Source of the DNA: Symsagittifera roscoffensis
Taxonomy: Eukaryota; Xenacoelomorpha; Acoela; Convolutidae
Reading direction: 5' to 3'
Assembly (NCBI RefSeq): GCF_963678635.1
Contig: NC_087065.1
Coordinates: 13,554,743-13,618,742 of the forward strand
Length of the DNA: 64,000 bases
The position numbers were made by a program, and so were the translations under genes. Below are positions 1 to 9,990 of the stretch, one piece after another (within the stretch, counting starts at the first letter, position 1; each line of letters opens with the position of its first letter). The notes below the pieces were generated by a model. The model saw only the letters and a program-made list of their open reading frames with translations. It was not told the origin of the DNA and did not search any database.

Positions 1-505
1 TACCAATGGCGAGTGAAGGGTACCGGTGACTAAAAAAACTCATTTATGATGCAAGTTCCATTATTAGCAATGAAGGAAAGAGCATCGTCAATTCAATTTA
101 TGAAAAATCAAATACCACTGTCTCAACACAACGTCAATACCATATAGTTCTACAATTGTCAGGAGCCATGTGGGGGTAGCAGGTTTTCAAACAAAGATAG
201 TTAATTTATGATGCTAGATCAATTTAGGTAAACAATGATAGAGCATCATCTCTTCGAGTTGTTACCAATAGATAACGACATGCTCGATATAAAATCGGTA
301 CTATTTAGTTAGCTAAATGTTAACATAGGCAAGTGGAGGGTACCGGAGTAATAAAAAAAACCTTATTTATGATGCCAGATGAATTTTAAATAATCAGAGA
401 AAGAGCATCATGATTTCAAGTTACACCAGTCGCGACACAACGTCAATACCATATAAATTGACATTGTCAGGAGGCATGCGGGGAACAGCTTTTCAAATTA
501 AGATA
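1..505. repeat. Tandem repeat, about 315-bp unit (left block)
   Basis: About one and a half degenerate units of the same repeat that is better preserved at 2205-3215. Shared landmarks are a GGTACCGGTGA-like box after 'ggcaagtggaggg', a run of A, 'gatgcaagat', and 'ttttcaaa-aaagatag' near 180 and 489. The block is cut off by a different tandem repeat after about 505. No coding capacity is seen. Confidence 0.7.
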
Positions 506-599
506 GACTAGCGTGTAGCGCACCTCCGGTGCTTCGAATTTTCAACATCTCAAAAACGTATTCTTTGAGTGTACTCAGACAGCAATCAATTACAGGGTT

Positions 600-1920
600 C
601 CTAATTACAAACTTTGCAAAGTTTTTTATTTAATTTTTAATACATATTTTGAAAAACCAAAAAACTTTGTGAAGTTTTTTAGAAGTTCTTCGAAAAATTT
701 AAAATGAACTAAGAAACGTCACATCTGGGAAACTGAAAGCAATTGAGCAGTCGCATTTGGACGCAAGATTTGTAACTCCTGAGAGTTATTCTACAGTACC
801 CAACTACTACGTTGGAAAATTCAAATTTTGAGAAAATTCATCTTAAGTTTTCTAAAAACTAAAAGGTGTTCACATCTTGAAAACAACAAAAGTTTCAGCA
901 GTGTTTTTTGATGGCAATATTCGCACTCTTTGAAAGTACACAACTACGGGGTTGGGAATTTCACTTTAACGAATTATTTTTTAAATTGAGTTTTCTGAAA
1001 ATTTTCAAAAAAATCACAAAAATTGTCGTATCTCTTTAAAAAAATGATTTGGGTGTTCTTAACTGGAGGGCAAACTTCCAACCCCAGAGATTACTCTGAC
1101 AGCCCCCCAACAACAGGTTAGGAAATTCAAACTTTGAAAAAACAATTAATTTAATTTTCATGAAAACTTTTGTGAAAAAAGCACAAAAAACGTCATAGCT
1201 GAAAAACTAAAAGGATTTGAGCAGTCAAATTGGGAGGCAAAACTAGTGAGTACTCTTACAGAGCCTCGCTACAGAGATGAAAATTTCAAGTTTCGTGAAG
1301 TTTTTTATATTAAGTTTTCTGAAAAATTTTTAAAGCAAAAAAAACGTCATATCTCAAAAACTACTCAAATTTGAGCACCCATATTCAGAGGCAAGATTCG
1401 CGTCCCTTGAGAGTACCCTCACAATATCCAACAACAGGATTGAGATCTTCAACGTTTTGGAAATTTTCAAAATCTAAGTTTTTGAAAATTTTCTGAAAAA
1501 ATCATAAAAAACGTCATATCTCGAAAACTACAAGGATTTGAGAAGTGAGAGTTGGAGGCAAGATTGGCAACCCCTGAGAAAACCCTAACAGCAAATAACT
1601 ACAGGGTGAGAATTTAAAACATTGAGAAATTTTCAAAATAAAATTTTCAAGAAATTTTCGAAAAATCTCGAAAATTGCCTATCTCGTAAACTAAAAAGAT
1701 TGTTTATTCAAATATGGAGGCCAGAATTGCGAAACCTGGGAAAACTCTTACAATATCCTACTATTGGGTTGCTAATTTCAAACTTGAAAGAAACACTGAA
1801 TTTAAACTGGAAAATTGAAAAAAAAAACAACCATTGCAGTATACGATATAGCTTAAATGTGCAAAAAATTCTTTCGTTAAACATGCAAAAAATACGTTTA
1901 AAAAGCTTTAATATGACGAG
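600..1920. repeat. Degenerate tandem repeat, about 160-bp unit, ~7 copies
   Basis: A phrase close to 'gtcatatctcgaaaacta' recurs near 719, 868, 1024, 1189, 1346, 1512 and 1676, so spacing is 149-166 bp. Each unit also has 'gaggcaagattngcaacccctgagagtac' related words and an AT-rich 'gaaaattttcaaaa' tail. Short open frames here are by-products of low stop density. The block interrupts the 315-bp repeat array. Confidence 0.75.
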
Positions 1921-2204
1921 ATAGTGAAGCCCGCATTTAAAAATATAATAGATGAAAGTTGAAAAATCAGGCGGCGGGTAGACAGACATAATCAAATTAA
2001 TTAAAAAATCAGGTCTACAGACAGACAGACAGACTTAATTTGGCCTTGAAAAAAAATAATGAAAAATTAATGACCTTGCGGAAAAGTAATTGAAAATTTT
2101 TCTTAAGCATTGCAATAAATGATATAGCTCAAACATGACAAAATTCTTTCGTTAAACATGCAAAATTATTATGCTTAAACATGGGAGAAAGCTGTGACTT
2201 GCAT
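1921..2204. other. AT-rich spacer with (ACAG)n microsatellite
   Basis: Non-coding AT-rich stretch between the two tandem-repeat families. A short acagacagacag run lies near 2014-2034. No gene or RNA is recognisable. Confidence 0.5.
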
Positions 2205-3215
2205 CTAAATTTAGTATAGATAGATAATTTTATGACGCTACATCAATCGAAGTAATCGATGAAAGAGCATAATCAGTTCGAGTTTTTAACAATCGATTAC
2301 GACATGTTCGATATATTATCGGTACCATATAGTTCGCCAATTGTTATCAATGGCAAGTGGAGGGTACCGGTGATGAAAAAAAAACTTATAATGTAAGATG
2401 AGTTATAAGCAATCAAGTAAATATTATCATCAATTCAAATTCTGAAAAATCAAATAAAACAGGATCGACACAAGTTCTATATCATAAGTTCGACAATTGT
2501 CAGAAGGCATGTTGGGGTAACAAATTTTCAAATAAAGATAGATAATTTTATGATACTAGATCAATCAAAGTAATCAATGAAAGAGCATCATCACTTCGAG
2601 TTATTAACAATCGATCACATGCTCGATATTATATCGGTACCATATAGTTCGCCAATCGTTATCAATGGCAAGTGGAGGGTACCGGTGATGAAAAAAAACT
2701 TATGATGCAAGATGAGTTATTTGCAATCAAGTAAAGATTATCATCAATTCAAGTTATGAAAAATCAAATAAAACAGGATCGACACAAGTTCTATACCATA
2801 AGTTCGACAATTGTGAGAAGGCATGTTGGGGTAACAAATTTTCAAATAAAGATAGATAATTTTATGATACTAGATCAATCAAAGTAATCAATGAAAGAGC
2901 ATCATCACTTCGAGTTATTAACAATCGATCACATGCTCGATATTATATCGGTACCATATAGTTCGCCAATCGTTATCAATGGCAAGTGGAGGGTACCGGT
3001 GATGAAAAAAAACTTATGATGCAAGATGAGTTATTTGCAAAAAAGTAAAGATTATCATCAATTCAAGTTATGAAAAATCTAGTAAGACAGAAACGACACA
3101 AGTTCTATACCATATTGTTCGACAATTGTCAGAAGGCATGTGGGGGTACCAAATTTTCAAACAAAGATAGATAATTTTATGATACTAGATCAATCAAAGT
3201 AATCAGTGAAAGAGC
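2205..3215. repeat. Tandem repeat, about 315-bp unit, ~3 copies
   Basis: The word 'caaattttcaaa' recurs at 2521, 2835 and 3150, giving unit lengths of 314-315 bp; 'gataatttta' recurs at 2223 and 2541 (318 bp). Units share 'gatcaatcaaagtaatcaatg', a GGTACC-containing box and a 'gatgaaaaaaaactta' segment. The two middle units are nearly identical, so homogenisation is recent. This looks like satellite or dispersed-repeat DNA. Confidence 0.8.
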
Positions 3216-3804
3216 ATTATAGCAAATGAAAGACCATCATAGGCAAATGGATACAAGTAAAATTGTAGGCAATTTGCTGAAATTAGTGATTTAGCATCAA
3301 TTTCTTGAGTTTATACCTCAAAACTGGGCATAATTGTTCGATTTGAATTGATAACTATTGAATCGCAAATTTTGGATATTTGCATTCGATTGCGTTCAAA
3401 TTATCATTCGCTTGCAATAAAAATTAATTATGTCGGTATAACGGATATATAACTATCCTAGATATAAAATCATCTGAGCTCACCATGTGAAGAATTGTTC
3501 CAGACACCGGCACTTGTGCTGGACGCGCCGTCTGTTTGTCCCCAGGCACTCATTTGAACAGAATTTTCTCAAAACAGATTTCTCAACAAATTCCAGAAGG
3601 CCTAACTATTACAGTTTAGGCAGCAATTTATCTTATATAGACATCCCTGTCTGAAAAAAAAACAAATACAAAACTGTTTTTATAGGAAACGAACATTGTA
3701 CATAGTCAGTAGCTATTTTGCATCACTCGGTCGAATAAACTTGAGAAATTAAATTGAATTTATGCACAAATAACGTTCAATCATCGGAGAAACAAATTAA
3801 ATTC
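3216..3804. other. Intergenic, 3' flank of ABCF2
   Basis: AT-rich sequence downstream of the minus-strand ABCF2 stop. It should contain that gene's 3' UTR, but I see no canonical minus-strand AATAAA close to the stop. A GC-richer patch near 3505-3555 has no recognisable function. Confidence 0.4.
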
Positions 3805-5805
3805 TCATTTCTTATCTGCGCTCTTATTACCCAAAGCCATTCGCTTGTTTTCGGCCAATATCTGTTTCTTGAGCGTCTCCTTGTACGACAAAATGTCACC
3901 TTCCCAGGCTGTCACTTTCTGGTTCTCGCACACCCAAATCACTTCTGCCACTTGCGAGATGAGTCTGAAATCGTGACTTACGAGCACCATGCCTCCTTCA
4001 AAATCATTGATCGCTTCAGCCAATGCATCGATAGTCTCAATGTCCAAATGATTCGTGGGCTCGTCCAACATCAACATATGGGGTCCTTGCATTGCCAGGT
4101 AAGCGAAAGCCACACGACATCTTTGGCCATCGGAGAGATGTTTAATTGGACACAATTGGTTCTTTCCAGTAATGCCATACCTTCCAACCATCTTTCTCAT
4201 GTCATCGCGTTCCTTGATCTCGGGAAACATTTTCATCAGAAAGTCCAGCGAACTCATTTCCATGTCCAAAGTTTCCACGGCGTGCTGATTATACCTTCCA
4301 ATTTTCAAGTGTGAGTGACGTCTTACTTGGCCTTCAGTTGGGATGCATTCACCTGCCAAGAGTTTGATCAGTGTACTTTTTCCAGCACCGTTTGGGCCCA
4401 CAAGAGCAACTCTGGATTCCAGGTCCAGTCCAAAGTCAAGATTTCTGTAGATCCAGGGCAGACCTTCTTTATACTGAAATGATACGCTTTGAACTTGAAG
4501 CACCGGAGGAGGTAGTTTGGACACTTCCTTGAAGTAAAAAGATATCGTCTTGTCCAGTTGGATTCTCTCTGTCAGTCCTCCGTCAACCATTTTCTTCAGT
4601 ACTTTCTCTTTGCTCTGAGCTTGTCTTGCGAGCTTTGCCGATCCGTGCCCAAACCTGGCTACGTAATTCTTCATGTGTGAGATTTGATCTTGCTCCTTTT
4701 TGTATCTCTTCATTTGATTTTGTTCTAATTCACATCTTGTCTGCATATATGTGTCGTAATTTCCTCCGTAGTAGAGTAGCTTTTTGTTTCTCAAAAGAAT
4801 CATATTGGTGCACACACCATTGAGGAAATCCTGTGAATGCGACACTAGCAGTAAAATTCTTTTGTAGTTCCTCAATTCTTCTTCAAGCCAGACACACGCC
4901 TCTAGGTCCAGATGATTGGTAGGCTCGTCCAACAATAGAATGTGCGGTTTGAGAAACAGAGCACGAGCCAGAGCGACTCTCATTCTCCAGCCTCCAGAGA
5001 AATCTTTTAGCTGCTTTGCCATCATAGCTTTATTGAAACCCAGACCATGCAGAATCCGAGCGGCATTTGTTTCTGCACTTGCAGCATCAAGTTCCTCAAG
5101 ACGTTCGTAGATGTCATTCATTCTTTGAACTAGAGTGGCGTCTGCATCGTCGATAGCCAACAGCTCCTGGACATGAGCTGCTTCATCCTCCAGTCGAAGT
5201 CTCTCTTCGTCGCATTCCAACACACACTCCAGAGGAGTTTTATCAGATGCTTCCATTTCCGCTGTCAAGTGGAAAATATCCATATGGTCTGGAATCGGAA
5301 TCTCACGACACCCAATAACATCCATCACAGTAGACTTTCCGCAGCCGTTCATTCCCATGAACCCATACCGATTGCCAGTGTTCAACTCTAAGGTAGTGTC
5401 ATTTATAATTTCAATTCCCTGGAAAATGATCGAAAACTGGATGATTTTCAGGTCTCTATTTTCTGGATGTGAGCTCAGCACACCAGTCACAGATCGCCCA
5501 GACTCTTTCAGACTGTTTGAATCGAGTTTCATCTTTTCCGAAAGATTTGAACTTAAATCACTGTCTTGGTTGCCTTGTGTGCTTAGGGTAGAATAGCCAT
5601 CATCGTTATCAGCCTTTTTACCTTCTGGTGATTGACCATTCATATCGTCCCCATTTTCATGCCCGTTGCAGTTTTCAGGAAACTCTTCTTGACCTTCCCC
5701 GTTCGCACTGACTGCACCTGCTCCTGGCTTAGTTGTTACTTGTTGTTTCACTTTCTGAGCGGCAGCTTTCTGCTGCTTTCGCTTTTTAGCCGCATCTGAA
5801 GGCAT
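3805..5805 (-). CDS. ABCF2: ATP-binding cassette subfamily F member 2 (ABCF2-like)
   Basis: A 666-residue soluble ABC-F ATPase with two nucleotide-binding domains and no membrane segments. Known members of this family act on ribosomes or in translation control rather than in transport. The N-terminus (about 1-115) is Lys/Gln-rich, then acidic and low-complexity. NBD1 has Walker [10 protein letters not shown] (~151-159), signature FSGGWRMR (~269) and Walker [12 protein letters not shown] (~290). The ABC-F linker with charged helices follows (~350-420). NBD2 has Walker [10 protein letters not shown] (~470), a variant signature LSDGQRCR (~557) and Walker [13 protein letters not shown] (~579). 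I chose the ATG at 5805 because the frame upstream to 5910 has no ATG and contains a likely splice acceptor. Length is close to the roughly 620 residues usual for ABCF2. The stop is TGA, at the expected C-terminal end. No intron interrupts the CDS. Confidence 0.93.
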   Translation of the reverse strand: MPSDAAKKRKQQKAAAQKVKQQVTTKPGAGAVSANGEGQEEFPENCNGHENGDDMNGQSPEGKKADNDDGYSTLSTQGNQDSDLSSNLSEKMKLDSNSLKESGRSVTGVLSSHPENRDLKIIQFSIIFQGIEIINDTTLELNTGNRYGFMGMNGCGKSTVMDVIGCREIPIPDHMDIFHLTAEMEASDKTPLECVLECDEERLRLEDEAAHVQELLAIDDADATLVQRMNDIYERLEELDAASAETNAARILHGLGFNKAMMAKQLKDFSGGWRMRVALARALFLKPHILLLDEPTNHLDLEACVWLEEELRNYKRILLLVSHSQDFLNGVCTNMILLRNKKLLYYGGNYDTYMQTRCELEQNQMKRYKKEQDQISHMKNYVARFGHGSAKLARQAQSKEKVLKKMVDGGLTERIQLDKTISFYFKEVSKLPPPVLQVQSVSFQYKEGLPWIYRNLDFGLDLESRVALVGPNGAGKSTLIKLLAGECIPTEGQVRRHSHLKIGRYNQHAVETLDMEMSSLDFLMKMFPEIKERDDMRKMVGRYGITGKNQLCPIKHLSDGQRCRVAFAYLAMQGPHMLMLDEPTNHLDIETIDALAEAINDFEGGMVLVSHDFRLISQVAEVIWVCENQKVTAWEGDILSYKETLKKQILAENKRMALGNKSADKK

Positions 5806-5870
5806 GGTTGCAATAAATATTTGTGGTGTCAAACAGATTCGGGCTCGGGCAACAATAGGAGCATAAAAAC

Positions 5871-5882
5871 CTGAAAAAATAC
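5871..5882 (-). promoter_or_regulatory. Candidate 3' splice site in ABCF2 5' UTR
   Basis: On the minus strand the sequence reads TATTTTTTCAG|G, about 65 nt upstream of the ABCF2 ATG. It fits a nematode-type cis or spliced-leader trans-splice acceptor. The exon or leader that joins here cannot be seen. It also explains why the upstream open frame is unlikely to be coding. Confidence 0.45.
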
Positions 5883-6366
5883 AGTAGATTAATTGAAACT
5901 GGGACTGCAAACGCGTTATAAATATTCAAAAGAAAACTTAAATTTCAATTAAAAGACAGTTTAAACTGACCCATGACTGCAAAAGAATCAAAAATCAAAT
6001 CAATCACAGGAGCTGCGAAATCAAAATTTTAAGACATTATACTTATATACTGGAAAAAATTATGCAACCAAATAAGTTTCAAAACTAGCTTCTCTATGAA
6101 ACCTTGATCATAAAACGTCTTCATTCCTGGCAAACAGAGAGCCACCTAAATCTGAGGATTTTTTTTACAATTTTGAGCCGGAAAAAACAGTAAGTACTTG
6201 AAATTTGTTTCATTTTTGAGAAATGCACTTTAGATCATTTTTTCTGTGCGGCTAAAAAACAATTTACAAAAACTGCACGAAAATTTTCAATTAGAGCTTC
6301 AAAATGAGCTTTTCTCCAGTACACTAAAACAATTGCGTTTTAGCAGTTTTACACTGAGTACTGTGC
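5883..6366. other. Intergenic between RING gene and ABCF2
   Basis: About 480 bp of AT-rich DNA between two same-strand genes. It may hold the RING gene's 3' UTR and the ABCF2 promoter or an intron. No structured element is recognised. Confidence 0.4.
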
Positions 6367-7485
6367 TTATTTGTTGACTATTGCACTAGAACGCAATATC
6401 TTTCTCCCACTTTTTACTCTGCCCACACCAGAACTTGTCTTTTTAGGCACTTTTATTCCCTGTCTGTGCATTGCACTGGGAGTCGAAAATTGCACTGGCT
6501 CTAAGTGGACCACATTGACCTTGCGACGTCTACTTATAATTGGTGGCGATGGGCTATCATGAAGTGAGTTGCATCTTACTTTAGAAGTTCGCTTCGATCT
6601 TCTAGCATTGATAATGGGAGATGCATCTTCTGGGTCACTGCTTATTTCAATCAAACTGTCATCGCTTCCTCGAGATGAGCTAGATCTTTTAATTTCCTGC
6701 AAGTTACTCATTTCTTTTTCCAATTTCAGATTACTTGCCTTCATGTTAATCAACTCTTGATTCACCCTGGCCACATTTCTCATCTCTTCTTTAAGTTTCT
6801 TTTTTTCTTGCTTCATTTCATTGTCGCGCGCTATGAGCATAGTGACTAAGCTTTCAATTTTTTGTTCGGAAGAATCTAAACTTGAAACGTAAGACTGCAA
6901 TTTGTCTTCGAATGCACTTCCCGTTAAGTGCAGAATCTTATTAGCAGTTTTCAAACGATTATTTTCATTCGCTGCATTCAGGACTCGGTCATTCAAATCT
7001 TGATTCACCAATCTAAGACGCTCTTTATCATTTTTGGCATCGCTGAGTTTGGCAGTCATTTCATCAAGCTGTCTTTTCAGATCGGTATTCAAAGATTCTA
7101 AATTGTTTTGCGCGTTTCGTGCCTCCGTAAGAGCACTTTGAGCTGAAGTCAATTGTATTTGTAGCAAGACAATTTCATCGGCAGATCCGCCACTAACGAT
7201 TCTTTGAGATGCTGACGAAGAAACGGGTTCGGACAGCCTGGTCACTTTTGCCTGTTCTACTTTACCCACCGTTACATCACCTGATTCAAACTGCATAAAT
7301 AGGGTTCTCTGTCCGGACGCAGAGGATAGCTTCCTGCACGTCGGACAATTTCTACCATTTCTATTGTGATGCGAAAACCACGAATTAAGACATTCCTTGT
7401 CAAAAACATGTCCACATTGCAAAGCAACAATAGGAGTATCTGAACTAGCCCTGAAGCCAACAAGGCAAATAGCACACGTCGCCAT
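6367..7485 (-). CDS. RING finger protein with long coiled coil, TRAIP-like E3
   Basis: 372 residues from the ATG at 7485. The N-terminal RING has Zn-ligand positions C4, C7, C24, H26, C32, C47 and C50 (CAIC, QCGH, CPTC). A coiled coil rich in Leu, Glu, Lys and Asn spans about 90-270. A Ser-rich acidic patch (SSSRGSDDSLIEISSDPED, about 270-290) and a basic tail follow. RING plus coiled coil in this order is the layout of TRAIP/NOPO ubiquitin ligases, which act in replication-stress responses; family assignment is by architecture only. The position that is His in TRAIP (CGHTFH) is Asp here (CGHVFD), so one zinc ligand differs. The acidic 'SLIEISSD' patch resembles a SUMO-interaction motif. The frame upstream of 7485 has no ATG and runs into a splice-acceptor-like site. 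Confidence 0.7.
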   Translation of the reverse strand: MATCAICLVGFRASSDTPIVALQCGHVFDKECLNSWFSHHNRNGRNCPTCRKLSSASGQRTLFMQFESGDVTVGKVEQAKVTRLSEPVSSSASQRIVSGGSADEIVLLQIQLTSAQSALTEARNAQNNLESLNTDLKRQLDEMTAKLSDAKNDKERLRLVNQDLNDRVLNAANENNRLKTANKILHLTGSAFEDKLQSYVSSLDSSEQKIESLVTMLIARDNEMKQEKKKLKEEMRNVARVNQELINMKASNLKLEKEMSNLQEIKRSSSSRGSDDSLIEISSDPEDASPIINARRSKRTSKVRCNSLHDSPSPPIISRRRKVNVVHLEPVQFSTPSAMHRQGIKVPKKTSSGVGRVKSGRKILRSSAIVNK

Positions 7486-7505
7486 GAGATGAAAATATAA
7501 CAAAT

Positions 7506-7516
7506 CTGAAAATAAG
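7506..7516 (-). promoter_or_regulatory. Candidate 3' splice site upstream of RING gene
   Basis: On the minus strand the sequence reads CTTATTTTCAG|A, 20 nt upstream of the ATG at 7485. As at ABCF2, this is a TTTTCAG acceptor at a distance typical of trans-spliced or short-5'-exon invertebrate genes. Confidence 0.5.
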
Positions 7517-8418
7517 TAGTATGAAACTGCACTTGAAACTACTCAAGCGTGAAATTGCAGCATTGGACAAAATTAAACGCAAAATTAGAATTTTATTCAA
7601 AAAAATCATGTTCTCAAAATTGGCTTTACGCATCATTTAATTCGAATTTCAACAAAATATTTACACAGACACAGAACGAATGGGTCTATCCCATCATGGC
7701 CCTCGGAAATTTGTAGATCCCCTAAAATACAAAATTCACTGCTTGAGGTCTACAGTTATTTTTTAGGAGGCTGGAGGGCTATAATGGGGAAAAAACCTAG
7801 CAAATGATCAGAGAATCCGTTTGATATTACCATGGGTACATGGGTTTATCAATCAAATCTGGGTCTAACAAAACCAAATTTTTTTAATTTTAACGTTTTT
7901 CAAAAAAAAACATGAAATTGTTAAACAACAGAGTTAAGTAAAACAGTAACACTGAAGAATTCAACTTGCTGCTGAGAATGTTTCAGTAGTAGTATTAGGG
8001 ATTTTTTGTCTCCACACTCGTTTCAGATCATAATATTACTTCTGCAATTGTGCATCGCGCAGTCACATGCAAGCTTCCAAATGCATTTGTTTCTTTCTTC
8101 ATACAGCTTAAATTTCTTCCAGTACAGCTTAAGTAGGGCACCTATCAAACCAGTCAGGTGTCTTTAATCAATCCTGAGAGCATTTGCAACACGACATTTT
8201 TGATAAAAGAAATTCTGCTCCCATTTGCAGTTCAATGGTCTCCTACGATGAAACATAGTGACACGAGAGAACTGTATAAGTATGGATATCAAGCAAATGA
8301 GGTTCGTTGCGCTTCCCTTTAATTTTTGCCAGTAATAACAAATTGTTCAATTATATACAGAGGCAAAACTTGTAGCTGTGTTAGTTTCTCTTTGTATGAA
8401 GCATTTGTATTTAAAATC
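7517..8418. other. AT-rich intergenic DNA, nothing recognised
   Basis: Left flank of the retroelement nest. No convincing coding, RNA or repeat feature is seen. It is the host sequence immediately left of element B. Confidence 0.4.
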
Positions 8419-8470
8419 TTTGACATTCGACCAGAATGTACGAAAATGCAAAGTCGGAATTCGAATTTTT
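8419..8470 (+). repeat. LTR-B 5' copy, segment 1 of 3
   Basis: Matches the first about 50 bp of the 3' LTR-B at 56955 (gacattcgaccagaatgtac, then aagtcggaattcgaattttt). The match stops exactly where element A begins. Confidence 0.88.
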
Positions 8471-9351
8471 TGTAACATGAGGCTTAAGAAAAATAGGCCC
8501 TATAACTATTGGCTCAAGAGTCAGGGACACTATCTCTTGTGTTTTTCTACCTCAAATCAGTCGGAGCCAATTCGGTTCGTTTGTGACATGAGACTACGAC
8601 CCGTTACAGCTTAAAGGCTACTACTAAAATATCCCCCCCTCTAGAATTAAGAACGTCCTCATACTTAGGTCTCTAGATACCCAAAATACATGAACGCCGT
8701 TAAAAACCGGGTCGGAACAATCCGTTAAGTTACTTTTTATTAGACAGTGGAACTTTGATCCATTTCAGATGGATCAACCTAAAACTCGCCTTACCTCAAC
8801 ATAACAATTATAAAACACACTCTAGAAATTTAAATTAGTACTCACATTGTAGCACGCTCAAGAATCAGGAAGTAAATAAGTCGGTGAGCAACTCAAGAAT
8901 CAATAAAGTAACTAAAATGAGTTTAATGTTTGTCAGTTTTAATAACAAGAGCAAGTTTGTACTCTAGAATGTCAGTTCTCGTGAACCATTGGGACACTCT
9001 AGCTGTCCACCTTTCCACCGAAGGTTCACTCTAGTCCAGTTTAGAATAATACTCCAATCACAACAATCCAATTCGTGGGGATGCGCTCGTCTCTCTTCTA
9101 GATGGGACAGCTCTACTCTAGATTATTATCGCTACTGAAATTGCGAATAGCAATTTCCCACTGATTTTTCTAGCAACTTTCCCGCGATTGTCACTCGATT
9201 GTTCTGACTTCTCTTTTGTGACTTTCAGTTATCGCGAGAAAATCGTGCTTGACATGCTCCATTCGAAATTTTGAAAAACTTAATTTCACCCCAAAATCAA
9301 GTGCTCTTGCTTTTCTCAAGGTCAAACTTCCAAATATGACCGACTGGCACA
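8471..9351 (-). repeat. LTR-A, 3' LTR of element A
   Basis: 881 bp, direct repeat of 30484-31387. In element orientation it begins TGTGCCAG and should end in ...GTTACA. It lacks 21 bp near the outer end: TGTAACAT runs straight into GAGG, whereas the 5' copy has 21 extra bases between two ACAT words, consistent with deletion between short repeats. It contains the hairpin GATCCATTTCAGATGGATC at 8757-8775. Confidence 0.93.
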
Positions 9352-9990
9352 TACTCCCCGGACTCGAGATCGATGTCCTCATCGCGTGCTGTCTTCTGCC
9401 AGTGAGTCCCAGAAAACCGAGTGTTACTCAAGATACAGTGCCAGTGGTCATTTACAGAAGTTTGCAGCAGACTTAAGCTTATCTACACCCCAAAATTCAC
9501 AGCCATGTAAAATTTTCACACTATCGCTAAACAGCAATCAAAATCTGCACACACCTGCACCCTTGAATTCTCGCTTTCCAAGCCAATCATTTAAAATTTC
9601 TTTTGTCCTATTCAATCAGGAAATTGTCATGCAGCATTTTGATTTATATAGTAAATATAGTATATTAATAACAATATTTGCTTTGTTAAAATTTCTTTTT
9701 CGTGAATCCAAGTTTCACCCGGATCCACGCTCAAGCCCCCTTTCCCTCTCAAGACTCAAGATCCATTCGAGCCACCTACTCATCTCGCACTCTTCGCCTT
9801 GGAGGTACTGCACCCTGAAGTACTAGATACGGCAAACTGTCTCAACAGTTCCTCTTCATCATCGGAGCTAATCACAATCTCCTCCCAAGCCTTCAGCTGT
9901 TCGTAGGATCGCATCCATTCTCTTTGCTCTTGATAAACGAGAGATTTTCAGAAATGACAACGTGCACGTGGCAATTATTCTGTGATTGTA
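9352..9990 (-). other. Element A 3' UTR and polypurine tract
   Basis: In element orientation the sequence next to the 3' LTR reads CCGGGGAGTA|TGTG (plus 9352-9362). The same GGGGAGTA|TGTG precedes the 3' LTR of B at 56947, so this is the likely plus-strand primer site. The other about 630 bp downstream of ORF2 show no coding signal. Confidence 0.7.

Noticed and set aside
8411-8418. Target-site duplication for element B
   Set aside because: Left flank ttaaaatc and right flank atacacta do not match at any 4-6 bp offset; possibly lost or the left end is altered.
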